Shown: positions 1-8,345 of the stretch, one piece after another
Numbering within the stretch: the stretch's first letter is position 1
Layout: every line of letters starts with the position of its first letter
Source of the DNA: Chitinophaga sp. MM2321
GTDB taxonomy: Bacteria; Bacteroidota; Bacteroidia; Chitinophagales; Chitinophagaceae
Direction: 5' to 3'
DNA: 64,000 bases
Assembly (NCBI RefSeq): GCF_964033635.1
Contig: NZ_OZ035533.1
Location: 6,047,001-6,111,000, forward strand
The notes under the pieces: model-generated
What the model was told of the DNA's origin: nothing
The model's input: the letters and a program-made list of their open reading frames with translations, nothing else
Database searches by the model: none
Program-made: the position numbers and the translations under genes

Positions 1-560
1 TTAATATTCTGCCGGATAGCTGCTATCGGTACCGGGGGCTGTTGCAGAAATGCAGTAGACCCCTGTAACCCTTCTTCTTCGCCGTCAAAAGCAGCAAAGA
101 TAAGCGTATGACGGGGCGGATGTTTCTTGAAATATGCCGCCATACCCAGCAGGGCTGCCACACCGGAAGCATTATCATCAGCGCCGTTATAGATACTGTC
201 TTTATCCGCATTGGGCTTGCCTGTTCCCAGGTGATCATAATGAGCAGAAATCACGATTACCTGGTCTGTTTTACCGGGAATATAGCCGTAGAGGTTAGTC
301 CCCATTGTTTTTTTATCTCCTTCCTGGAAATAGAAGGCGTATTCATAGGTGCCGTGATAAGGTGTAAGTCCTATCTGCTTAAACCGGTCTATAATATAAA
401 ACTGGGCCATGCGATTGCCACGGGTACCTGTTTTACGGCCTTCAAATGTATCGGCCGACAGTGTGCGCAGGTCTTTCAGCAGCCTGGAAGAATCTATTTT
501 TGTTTGCGCCAGAACCGGCACAGCAAAGAGCAGTGATAAGCAGTAACAAAACAATCTCAT
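1..560 (-). CDS. Secreted M28-family metallopeptidase (partial, C-terminus off window)
   Basis: Read on the minus strand from the ATG at 558-560, the first ~186 residues are present and the gene runs off the left edge. It opens with a signal peptide ending in VLAQ, followed by HYDHLG and NGADDNASG, the two metal-binding motifs of M28 aminopeptidases (His and bridging Asp), and then DGEEEGLQGS, which carries the catalytic and metal-binding Glu pair. The family removes N-terminal residues from peptides using two zinc ions; the signal peptide places it in the periplasm or outside. It lies 44 bp downstream of feoB on the same strand. The family is secure; the substrate is unknown. Confidence 0.9.
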   Translation of the reverse strand, partial: MRLFCYCLSLLFAVPVLAQTKIDSSRLLKDLRTLSADTFEGRKTGTRGNRMAQFYIIDRFKQIGLTPYHGTYEYAFYFQEGDKKTMGTNLYGYIPGKTDQVIVISAHYDHLGTGKPNADKDSIYNGADDNASGVAALLGMAAYFKKHPPRHTLIFAAFDGEEEGLQGSTAFLQQPPVPIAAIRQNI

Positions 561-604
561 AGTACATTTATTGAGTATGAACCATACCCGCAATGTACAA
601 GATA

Positions 605-2737
605 TTATTTGAAGATATTAAAGATGATAAGACTGCAGAGATACGCCAGTGCTGTCATGTAAACAAATTGTGCTATCGGGATTTTCCACGATTTGGTTTC
701 GCGTTTCACAATGGCGAGGGTACTCATACACTGCATCGCAAATGCATAAAACAACATCAGCGACAGCCCGGTGGCCAGCGTATATACCGGGGTACCATCC
801 TTCCTGGTGGCGGAAGCCATTTTTTCACGCAGCGTAGCGTTATTATCATCAGGATTTTCACCCACACTATATAAGGTGGCCATGGTACCTACAAATACTT
901 CACGGGCAGCAAAAGAGGTGATCAGGGCAATCCCTATTTTCCAGTCGAAACCCAGTGGGCGGATAGCCGGTTCTATTGCATGACCTAATATGCCTGCATA
1001 AGAATGAGATAATTTTTCAGAGCGGAACTCTTTATCCAGCGCATCGGCCTGTGGTGATTCTTTTGGCACCTGAGATATCAGCTGGTCGTATTTCGCATGC
1101 AACGGCTCCATTCTGCTGGCTGGCCCATAAGAAGCAAGGAACCAGAGAATAACGGAGATAACCACAATCACCTTACCGGCATCTGTAACAAATATCTTGG
1201 CTTTTTCCACCATGGTAGTACCCACGTTTTTCCAGCGGGGAGCACGGTAAACCGGCAGTTCCATGATAAAATAACTCTTCTCTTTAATCCTTACAAACAG
1301 CTTCATGATGGCGGCAATAAAGATGGCCATGAAGAAGCCCAGCAGATAAAGTCCCATCATCACCAATCCCTGCAAACCCAGAATACCCAGTATACGCTTG
1401 TCTGGTACTACCAGCGCAATCATCATGGTGTAAATAGGCAGTCTTGCAGAGCAGCTCATTAACGGGGTAACCAATATGGTAATAAGGCGTTCTTTTTTAT
1501 TTTCGATGGTACGGGTAGCCATGATCGCGGGTACCGCACAGGCCACGCCACTGATCAGGGGCATCACGGACTTTCCGTTGAGGCCTACCTGCCGCATAAG
1601 CCGGTCTGTCAGGAAGCTGATACGGGCCATATAGCCGGTATCTTCCAATACAGTGATCAATCCAAACAATATCATGATCTGCGGTATAAATACAGCAAAC
1701 CCGCTGATACCGGCCAGGATACCGTTAATAAACACATCGGTGATCCTGTTATCGGGCAGGATGGAGGTTAACCAGCCGCTCAATGCGCCAAAGCCTCCTT
1801 CGATCCAATCCATCGGATAGGAAGCCAGCCAGAAAATGCTTTGAAATAACAGGAACATCACCACCAGCAGAATTACATACCCCCAGAAACGGTGCAGGAG
1901 CAGATCGTCTATTTTTTCAGAACGTAGCTGTTTCTGTAGCGGATCTGTTTCCACAACAGTTGCTTTCATGATATGCTTGATCCGGGCATACCGCTGCATG
2001 ATTTCTTCCGCCTGTACTTTTGTTTTATTGAACTGATGTGTTTGTAATGAGTTCCTGATGGCCAGTTTCTGACCACCATTTAAAAAGCTCAGTTCATCTG
2101 TATTTACTGCTATGTGGAGGGCAGCGTAGTCGCTTTTGCCGGGAACTGTTTTCTTTACATCTTCAATAACCGGTTTCGCTAATGCTGCGTTGTTGATAAA
2201 GTCGCGTGGTGGCACGCTGTAATGGCCTCTTGCTGCCAGCTCAACGATCTTTTTCAGATCGGCCAGCCCTTTATTCTTGCGGGGGTTGATGGCCACTACC
2301 GGCACGCCCAGTTCTCTTTCAAGCCCGTCCAGGTCAATTTCCACGCCTTTCCGGCGGGCAATGTCCATCATGGTCAGTGCTATGATCACGGGTGTTTTCA
2401 GGTCAATGATCTGGGAGCAGAAAAGGAGATTACGCTTGAGGTTGGAGGCATCGGCAACGATCACCACCAGGCCCGGGACCTCTTCATTGTTGGGATTGAT
2501 AAGTACATCATAGGTCACATACTCATCCGCGCTTTTGGGATACAGGCTATAGGTTCCCGGCAAATCAATAATATTAGCCGAGAGCCCGGGAGCAATGTTT
2601 GCTGTGCCGGTTTTCTTATCTACTGTTACCCCGGGAAAGTTGCTCACCTTCTGATTTAAACCGGTGAGCGCGTTAAAAAGGGAGCTTTTGCCACTATTAG
2701 GATTTCCTACCAGCGCGATGTTTATGGGAGCCTGCAT
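605..2737 (-). CDS. feoB: Ferrous iron transporter FeoB
   Basis: FeoB takes Fe2+ across the inner membrane. The N-terminal G domain shows the P-loop GNPNSGKS at residues 11-18, the G2 region (NFPGVTVD) and DLPG at 58-61. A helical GDI-like segment follows, then a long polytopic membrane domain from about residue 285, with Gate motifs around SGVACAVPA and SFAAREVF. At 710 residues it is a normal length for a Bacteroidota FeoB without a fused FeoA. No FeoA gene adjoins it; a separate FeoA lies at 29.9 kb. The gene stands alone after a divergent gap to the pspC terminator and may be co-transcribed with the M28 peptidase downstream. Confidence 0.97.
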   Translation of the reverse strand: MQAPINIALVGNPNSGKSSLFNALTGLNQKVSNFPGVTVDKKTGTANIAPGLSANIIDLPGTYSLYPKSADEYVTYDVLINPNNEEVPGLVVIVADASNLKRNLLFCSQIIDLKTPVIIALTMMDIARRKGVEIDLDGLERELGVPVVAINPRKNKGLADLKKIVELAARGHYSVPPRDFINNAALAKPVIEDVKKTVPGKSDYAALHIAVNTDELSFLNGGQKLAIRNSLQTHQFNKTKVQAEEIMQRYARIKHIMKATVVETDPLQKQLRSEKIDDLLLHRFWGYVILLVVMFLLFQSIFWLASYPMDWIEGGFGALSGWLTSILPDNRITDVFINGILAGISGFAVFIPQIMILFGLITVLEDTGYMARISFLTDRLMRQVGLNGKSVMPLISGVACAVPAIMATRTIENKKERLITILVTPLMSCSARLPIYTMMIALVVPDKRILGILGLQGLVMMGLYLLGFFMAIFIAAIMKLFVRIKEKSYFIMELPVYRAPRWKNVGTTMVEKAKIFVTDAGKVIVVISVILWFLASYGPASRMEPLHAKYDQLISQVPKESPQADALDKEFRSEKLSHSYAGILGHAIEPAIRPLGFDWKIGIALITSFAAREVFVGTMATLYSVGENPDDNNATLREKMASATRKDGTPVYTLATGLSLMLFYAFAMQCMSTLAIVKRETKSWKIPIAQFVYMTALAYLCSLIIFNIFK

Positions 2738-2848
2738 TCCTTACCTTATCCTCTTTTTTAATGTGTTGTGTGCCGAATATGCAAAGTTAAACATTAATCA
2801 GGCTGGTCAATGATCGGATCCGGAAAAAAGCAGAACGGTTATAAATAA

Positions 2849-2876
2849 GAAAACCAGGGTGGCGACCCTGGTTTTC
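2849..2876 (-). terminator. Terminator hairpin after the PadR-PspC operon
   Basis: A perfect 12-bp stem (2849-2860 pairing with 2865-2876, core GAAAACCAGGGT) closes on the 4-nt loop GGCG. On the minus strand it begins 20 nt after the PspC stop and is followed by an AT-rich run (TTATTTAT). It separates PspC from feoB. Confidence 0.75.
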
Positions 2877-2895
2877 TACCTATTATTGCGCTGTT

Positions 2896-4569
2896 TTATC
2901 TGTTGGAATTACTATCATTTCCCCTGTAGCGGTATTTCACCTCTGTGGAATCGTTGACAGGCAACTCTTTCACTGGTGTAACCGGCCGGATATCATCGGC
3001 GCCATCCGGGGTCATTTTCATATTCACAGGACCGGGGTAGTTATCGTTATAATCAAAGTCCCATTCGTCGTCGTACCGGTCATTCCTGCTAAAGGAGTAG
3101 TTGCGGTATACTTCTTTATCTACCTCAATATTTTTGCCAACCGGTACCTTAATGATCAGGGTTACCCGCTGTCCCCTGTATTTTGAGTGCGTGGGCAGTG
3201 CAAAACCTTCCGGCAGATAGAGTACAGAATCCTGCTGATTCAGCTGGAACTGAATATCCTGTGCCAGCGCGTTGGCCTGTTGCACGGTGCGACCCTGAGA
3301 ATAGCGGGCTACTTCCACCCCAAAACTGTCGGTAGGACTTTTTTCTATTTTAACCCGGATGAAATTGATGATGATAGTGTCATCTGCCACCATCATGTGG
3401 TCATCAAACCAGCCAAAATAAAAGTCGTCACTCAATATCCCCGGGCTTCTCTTCAGGATCAGTTTTCCTTGCGACGGTTGTTTAATGGCAATTACTTCAT
3501 TCGTTGTATTGCTACGTCTTCTGAAATCTTTTACCACAGAAGTAACGATTATTGCGGCAAAAGCCAATCCCAGCAACCACAGGAACACCAATGTATAGCC
3601 TGCATAGCGGTTGCCTTGTTTTGCGCCGGTGAGTTTACGGACAATAAAGATCAGCAACGCTACTACCGGTATACCGATGATCAGTCCTATTGCGGGCCAG
3701 AAAAGATAATTCTGTACCGGGGTGGAAAACATCAGGCTTTTTAAAGGGAACAGGGCCGCAGAAGAGATAGTGATTCCGATACCTACTACTATGAGGCAGA
3801 TCAGCATCACTACAGCGAAAAAGTAAAAGAAACCTTTGGTAACGTATACCAGTACTTTTCCCAAACCTTCAGCAAGGTTTACAAAAAAGCGTTCCAGGTC
3901 ACCCCCTACTTGTCTTCCGCGGCCCACGGAAAAATTTCGGATATCTTCTCCTACGTTTTTCATCTGGCCTTTCATATGACTCAATTCTTCCTGGATGGTG
4001 GTTTTGATATTATTCAGGTCTACCCTTTCTCCTCTCATTTCCAGCTTTTCCGCTGCCGTATCGGCAGAGGGGGTGGCTATCCACAGGATGAAGTATACGA
4101 GGATACCGGAACCAAATCCACCGATGGCCAGCAATGCGAAGATGATACGGAAAATCACGGGGTCTACATTAAAGTAGGCGCCCAAACCGCTACATACACC
4201 ACTTAACACCTTGTTCTCAGGGTCGCGGTATAAACGCTTGCGCGGACGGCGGATATATTCCTCGGAGGTTTCTTCCTGCTTTGCCTGTGCGTTTTCAGCA
4301 GGAGCGGCATCGTCAAATTGCTCAGGAGTACCCATGGATGCTTTTACCGCCAGTACATCATCGTCTGTAATGCAATGTGCGCCCTTTTTCAGCTTATCCT
4401 GGAATATTTCAGCAATACGACCTTCTATGTCTGCCACAATTTCATCTCCACCTTCCTCTTTCGCAAAGTATTTTTTGAGGCTGTCCAGATACTGACGTAG
4501 TATCTCGTATGCACTATCCTCAATAGGGATAAGCCGACTCGACAGATTTATGTTAATTATCTTTTTCAT
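2896..4569 (-). CDS. PspC-domain membrane protein, envelope stress
   Basis: Residues 1-95 form a cytoplasmic helical region seen in Bacteroidota PspC proteins. Residues 107-170 are the PspC domain: a basic entry, GVCSGLGAYFNVDP, then a glycine-rich membrane helix. More membrane helices lie at about 240-275, 290-312 and 330-350. The last ~200 residues are predicted periplasmic and beta-rich. PspC domains sense or relay inner-membrane stress in the phage-shock response; the large extra domain makes this a multi-domain version. It lies 36 bp behind a PadR repressor, so the two probably form an autoregulated operon. The function of the C-terminal part is unknown. Confidence 0.85.
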   Translation of the reverse strand: MKKIININLSSRLIPIEDSAYEILRQYLDSLKKYFAKEEGGDEIVADIEGRIAEIFQDKLKKGAHCITDDDVLAVKASMGTPEQFDDAAPAENAQAKQEETSEEYIRRPRKRLYRDPENKVLSGVCSGLGAYFNVDPVIFRIIFALLAIGGFGSGILVYFILWIATPSADTAAEKLEMRGERVDLNNIKTTIQEELSHMKGQMKNVGEDIRNFSVGRGRQVGGDLERFFVNLAEGLGKVLVYVTKGFFYFFAVVMLICLIVVGIGITISSAALFPLKSLMFSTPVQNYLFWPAIGLIIGIPVVALLIFIVRKLTGAKQGNRYAGYTLVFLWLLGLAFAAIIVTSVVKDFRRRSNTTNEVIAIKQPSQGKLILKRSPGILSDDFYFGWFDDHMMVADDTIIINFIRVKIEKSPTDSFGVEVARYSQGRTVQQANALAQDIQFQLNQQDSVLYLPEGFALPTHSKYRGQRVTLIIKVPVGKNIEVDKEVYRNYSFSRNDRYDDEWDFDYNDNYPGPVNMKMTPDGADDIRPVTPVKELPVNDSTEVKYRYRGNDSNSNR

Positions 4570-4605
4570 CTTGATGCTGCTTTTAGGATTTTAGGTTAGA
4601 GACCC

Positions 4606-4944
4606 TTAAAGGGGTGTACTGTTTTGTGTTAATTGATGAACAGCGTTGGCCAGTTCGTTCCAGGTGCTTTCCAGTACGCGGTAAAAGGCTTCTCCTTTGT
4701 CCGTCATGGAAAAATACTTTCTGGGGGGGCCTGAGCTGCTTTCCACCCACCGGTAGGTGAGTAATTCGGCATTTTTCAATCTTGTTAGTAAGGGATACAA
4801 AGTGCCCTCCAGGATATCCAGCTTTGCCTCTTTCATCTTTTCAATGATGTCTGACGGGTAAGCCTCTCCTTGCTTAATGATGGACAAAATGCAAAACTCC
4901 AGCACACCCTTCCTCATCTGCGATTGTGTGTTATCAATATTCAT
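4606..4944 (-). CDS. PadR-family transcriptional regulator
   Basis: A 112-residue winged-helix protein with the full PadR core: a recognition region (GEAYPSDIIEKMKEAK), the LEGTLYPLLTRLKNAELL motif typical of PadR helices and wing, then YRWVESSSGPPRKYFSMTDKG. A short C-terminal helix serves for dimerisation. PadR proteins are usually repressors of an adjacent membrane or efflux gene; here the neighbour is the PspC protein 36 bp downstream, as is common in Bacteroidota. The promoter region at 5042-5088 carries an inverted repeat overlapping the promoter, which fits autorepression. Confidence 0.92.
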   Translation of the reverse strand: MNIDNTQSQMRKGVLEFCILSIIKQGEAYPSDIIEKMKEAKLDILEGTLYPLLTRLKNAELLTYRWVESSSGPPRKYFSMTDKGEAFYRVLESTWNELANAVHQLTQNSTPL

Positions 4945-5041
4945 GGCAAGTGAGCTTTTAAAAAAAATGTTTTCTTAATGGTGGTTTCTGATCAGTTATT
5001 TAAATATTAAAGTGTGATAGCTATTCTTCAACTTTACAATA

Positions 5042-5088
5042 CAAAAGTAGGGAATATTTACTACTATGCAATACACAATACCATAGTA
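5042..5088 (-). promoter_or_regulatory. Bacteroidota-type promoter with overlapping inverted-repeat operator for padR-pspC
   Basis: On the minus strand a -33 TTG (plus 5069-5071) lies exactly 19 nt before TACTTTTG (plus 5042-5049), matching the Bacteroidota -33/-7 form TTG-N19-TAnnTTTG. TACTATG (5062-5068) and CATAGTA (5082-5088) form an inverted repeat with a 13-nt gap across the -33 element, well placed for a repressor. The distance to the padR ATG is about 100 nt. The rest of the 394-bp gap 4945-5338 is AT-rich; it holds a possible -7 (TACATTTG, 5313-5320) for the rightward gene but nothing else I recognise. Confidence 0.6.
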
Positions 5089-5338
5089 AGCAAAATAACT
5101 TGCTTTAAATGTTACCGGAAAAAACAGTCGGGAAGTCTACCTGTCGGGCATCTACATAAATAAATATCCTAAAAAAAGCAAGCTGTAAAAAGTGACGAAC
5201 GGTTTTAATCAATTATGAATGGATTCTTTCAGGAAATAAGGATGAGAAAGCTGTTAAAATGCTTTAACATTTTTTTAATCAACATAACATGGTATTTATG
5301 GTTTCACTAAATTACATTTGTGCAAGTAATATAGTTTC

Positions 5339-5632
5339 ATGAAAAAATTAATCGGTATATTCCTGTTGAGCCTGATGGTTTCTCAACTGCTTCCCATCAA
5401 GGAAGTAGGGAAGTTGCTGTTTAATAACCAGATCGTTGAAGAACATCCGGTAGACATGGGAATAGATCATACCAAGATCGCCAAGGAACTGAAGTTCTGC
5501 AAGCAATTTGATGTGATGCAATTTAATCCGCTGTTAATTATCAGCACATTGCACTATCAGCTATTTGAAGATATTCCGAGCAACCCGGCTCAGGAAATAC
5601 ATGCCCCGCCTCCCAACGCCTTCAACGCGTAA
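5339..5632 (+). CDS. Small secreted or membrane-anchored protein, function unknown
   Basis: A 97-residue protein with a hydrophobic N-terminus (KKLIGIFLLSLMVSQLLP) that could be a signal peptide or anchor, a polar middle and a proline-rich tail (HAPPPNAFNA). I do not recognise the family. Support for a real gene: an ATG just after a -7-like TACATTTG at 5313-5320, normal Bacteroidota signal-peptide style, and no competing frame. It is transcribed divergently from padR-pspC, so the PadR operator region might also influence it. The stop is followed by a 200-bp gap to the SulP gene. Confidence 0.6.
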   Translation: MKKLIGIFLLSLMVSQLLPIKEVGKLLFNNQIVEEHPVDMGIDHTKIAKELKFCKQFDVMQFNPLLIISTLHYQLFEDIPSNPAQEIHAPPPNAFNA

Positions 5633-5834
5633 TCAAACCTTATTGCTGTTATCACAGCAATCGTATTCCCAATTAAATTATTTATAGCTATCACTGCCAG
5701 GGCATCCTGTATCCATACCTGAGATACGTGTATGTTGTTTGGTAATGGTGCTATTAACCCGTCATTGTAACGTCCACGGTTGCAGCTTTAGCTGCTATCC
5801 GGAAACGTGATCCCTGAACGGAAAAGCTCATTTT

Positions 5835-7484
5835 ATGAACAAACAAGCATCCTTATTTTCAAATATTAAAGGCGATTTTTCCGCTGGTTTAGTCGTCTTC
5901 CTTATTGCTGTGCCGCTGTGTCTGGGTATTGCCCTGGCCTCCGGCGCACCGCTGTTTGCCGGTATGATCTCCGGCATCATAGGCGGTCTGGTAATAGGTT
6001 TCCTCAGTGGCTCACAACTGAGTGTAAGCGGCCCTGCGGCAGGTCTTACTGCAGTAGTTTTAACCGCTATCACGCAAATGGGCGCATTTGACATATTCCT
6101 GCTCAGCGTGGTTATTGGTGGCGGTATTCAATTGATCCTGGGCCTGATAAAAGCAGGAACCGTGGCTAACTATTTCCCGTCCAATGTTATTACGGGAATG
6201 CTTGCCGCCATTGGCCTCATCATTATCCTGAAACAAATACCGCTTGCTTTTGGCTATGATCCTGCAACAGCCGGCAGCGTTACTTTTTTCCAGGCAGATG
6301 GCAATACTTTTTTCAGCTCCATCCTGGCGGCTGTTAATCATATCAGTATTGGCGCCACCCTGATAACCATTCTTTCTGTTCTGATCATTCTGTACTGGAA
6401 CCGGATCCCGAAACTAAACATCGTGCCGGCGCCACTCGTAGCGGTTATTGTGGGGGTTTTACTAAACCTCGCGTTTTCCGGCAACGGTGTGCTGGCACTG
6501 GGATCTGCGCATCTCGTATCGTTACCGGTTCCCGACAGCTTCAGCGATTTTATTGGTCAGTTTACCCTTCCCCGCTTCAGCGCCATCTCCAATAAAGAAG
6601 TATGGATCACCGCTATCACCATTGCGATTGTGGCATCTGTAGAAACACTGCTCAATGTAGAGGCAACAGACAAACTCGACCCGCTGAAACGTTATACTTC
6701 ACCGAATCGTGAGCTGAAAGCACAAGGTATCGGCAATATGATCAGTGGCCTGATAGGTGGACTACCCGTCACCTCAGTGATTGTGCGTTCCAGTGCCAAT
6801 ATCAATGCCGGCGCCAAAACGAAGTTATCATCCATGATACATGGCGCCCTGTTGCTGGTGTGTGCTGCACTGATCCCCATGCTATTGAATAAAATCCCCC
6901 TGGCTACCCTCGCAGCAGTACTGCTCGTAACAGGCTACAAGCTGTGTAAGATTTCTATCTTCAAAGAGATGTTTAAAAACGGTAAATACCAATGGGTGCC
7001 CTTCGTGGCAACAGTGGCGGCCATCGTATTCACGGATCTCCTGATAGGCATTGCATTAGGTATGGCGGTAAGCGTACTGGCCATTTTACGCGGTAATATG
7101 AAAAGCTCCTACTACTTCCGTAAGGAAAAATATAATACCGGCGACAGTATCCGGTTGGAGCTTGCACAGGAAGTTTCTTTCCTGAACAAAGCCAGCATCC
7201 TGCTCACACTGGATCACATACCATCCAATGTAACACTGATTATTGATGCCCGGAAAACTGCTTATATAGATTTTGATGTATTGCAAACAATACGGGAATT
7301 TAAAGATATCAAAGCCCCTCAGAAGAACATTAATGTTGTCCTCACAGGATTCAAAGAGGTGTATAAGATACAGAACAACGCAGACCTCTCTGTAGAAGAA
7401 CAGGGCAGACTTACCACCAGTCATACCCACACCATTTCTACAGGGAATCACAGGGAACTCCTGAAACAGTTACAATTAAACTAG
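5835..7484 (+). CDS. SulP-family anion transporter, probably bicarbonate
   Basis: A 549-residue inner-membrane transporter of the SulP (SLC26) family. The first ~430 residues hold the hydrophobic helices, starting with GDFSAGLVVFLIAVPLCLGIALASGAPLFAG and including the signature GLIGGLPVTSVIVRSS. The end (about 455-520) is a STAS-like domain (TLIIDARKTAYIDFDVLQTI), shorter than in sulfate transporters. Families differ in substrate (sulfate, bicarbonate, others). The next gene, 68 bp on, is a carbonic anhydrase, and SulP plus carbonic anhydrase is a recognised bicarbonate-uptake pairing, so bicarbonate is the best guess. The substrate is inference; the family is firm. Confidence 0.9.
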   Translation: MNKQASLFSNIKGDFSAGLVVFLIAVPLCLGIALASGAPLFAGMISGIIGGLVIGFLSGSQLSVSGPAAGLTAVVLTAITQMGAFDIFLLSVVIGGGIQLILGLIKAGTVANYFPSNVITGMLAAIGLIIILKQIPLAFGYDPATAGSVTFFQADGNTFFSSILAAVNHISIGATLITILSVLIILYWNRIPKLNIVPAPLVAVIVGVLLNLAFSGNGVLALGSAHLVSLPVPDSFSDFIGQFTLPRFSAISNKEVWITAITIAIVASVETLLNVEATDKLDPLKRYTSPNRELKAQGIGNMISGLIGGLPVTSVIVRSSANINAGAKTKLSSMIHGALLLVCAALIPMLLNKIPLATLAAVLLVTGYKLCKISIFKEMFKNGKYQWVPFVATVAAIVFTDLLIGIALGMAVSVLAILRGNMKSSYYFRKEKYNTGDSIRLELAQEVSFLNKASILLTLDHIPSNVTLIIDARKTAYIDFDVLQTIREFKDIKAPQKNINVVLTGFKEVYKIQNNADLSVEEQGRLTTSHTHTISTGNHRELLKQLQLN

Positions 7485-7493
7485 CAGAAAGCC

Positions 7494-7527
7494 AGAAGAA
7501 TGCCCAACGGAAACCATGCATTCTTCT
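7494..7527 (+). terminator. Hairpin between the SulP and carbonic anhydrase genes
   Basis: AGAAGAATGC (7494-7503) pairs perfectly with GCATTCTTCT (7518-7527) around a 14-nt loop, followed by TTG rather than a long T run. It lies 10 nt after the SulP stop. It may be a weak terminator or an RNA-stability element that adjusts expression of the carbonic anhydrase relative to the transporter. Confidence 0.45.
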
Positions 7528-7552
7528 TTGTTCATCTCACAAATTTTAAAAA

Positions 7553-8227
7553 ATGAAAACACTTAATAAAAAATACCAGGACAGCATCTCCCCCAGACAA
7601 GCATTCGATCTGTTAAAAGCAGGTAATAACCGCTTTGTCGATAACCTGCGCATTAACCGTAACCTCCTGCAAATGGTGAATGATACTTCTGACGGGCAGT
7701 GGCCTATGGCAGCTATCGTAAGCTGTATGGATTCACGCACTTCCGCAGAGCTGATCTTTGACCAGGGACTGGGAGATATATTCAGCATTCGTTTAGCCGG
7801 CGCCGTTATCTCTGATAATGTGTTGGGCAGCCTGGAATATGCCTGCAAGGCGGCTGGTTCCAAATTCATTGTGGTACTGGGTCACAGCAAATGCGGCGCC
7901 ATCAGCGGCGCCTGTGATACCGTGGAAATGGGGAACCTGACAGGCTTGTTAAATAAAATTACGCCATCCGTTTTTGCAGAAAAAACGGTTACCCATAACC
8001 GTACTTCCAATAACCCGGCCTTTGTAGACGCTGTTGCGCACATTCATGTAGAACGTTCCGTACAGGCGATTATAGAGCAAAGCAATATCCTGCGCGAAAT
8101 GATCCTGAAAGGAGAAGTAGGTATTATCGGCGCTATGTATGATGTGCAAACCGGTATCGTGAACTTTATAGAACATACCCTCACCCTGGAGGAAGCAAAG
8201 GAGCCAACAACAGCCATAGCCGTTTAA
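7553..8227 (+). CDS. Beta-class carbonic anhydrase
   Basis: It interconverts CO2 and bicarbonate. All zinc and catalytic residues of the beta class are present: C58, D60 and R62 in CMDSR, and H111 and C114 in GHSKCGAI. The 224 residues are a full-length monomer with the usual N-terminal helices. It has no signal peptide, so it is cytoplasmic. It follows the SulP transporter by 68 bp and is probably in the same transcript. Together they would import or trap bicarbonate for carboxylases or manage pH. The family call is secure. Confidence 0.96.
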   Translation: MKTLNKKYQDSISPRQAFDLLKAGNNRFVDNLRINRNLLQMVNDTSDGQWPMAAIVSCMDSRTSAELIFDQGLGDIFSIRLAGAVISDNVLGSLEYACKAAGSKFIVVLGHSKCGAISGACDTVEMGNLTGLLNKITPSVFAEKTVTHNRTSNNPAFVDAVAHIHVERSVQAIIEQSNILREMILKGEVGIIGAMYDVQTGIVNFIEHTLTLEEAKEPTTAIAV

Positions 8228-8345
8228 TAAACGGTTTTTATAAAGAAGGAGTCGTTTGTTTTTGAAGTACTTGAGGCATTGGTAACGTGTTTATTCAATT
8301 CTTAACAGGATTGTTTAAACCGTTATCAATAGTCTCATGTTTGTT

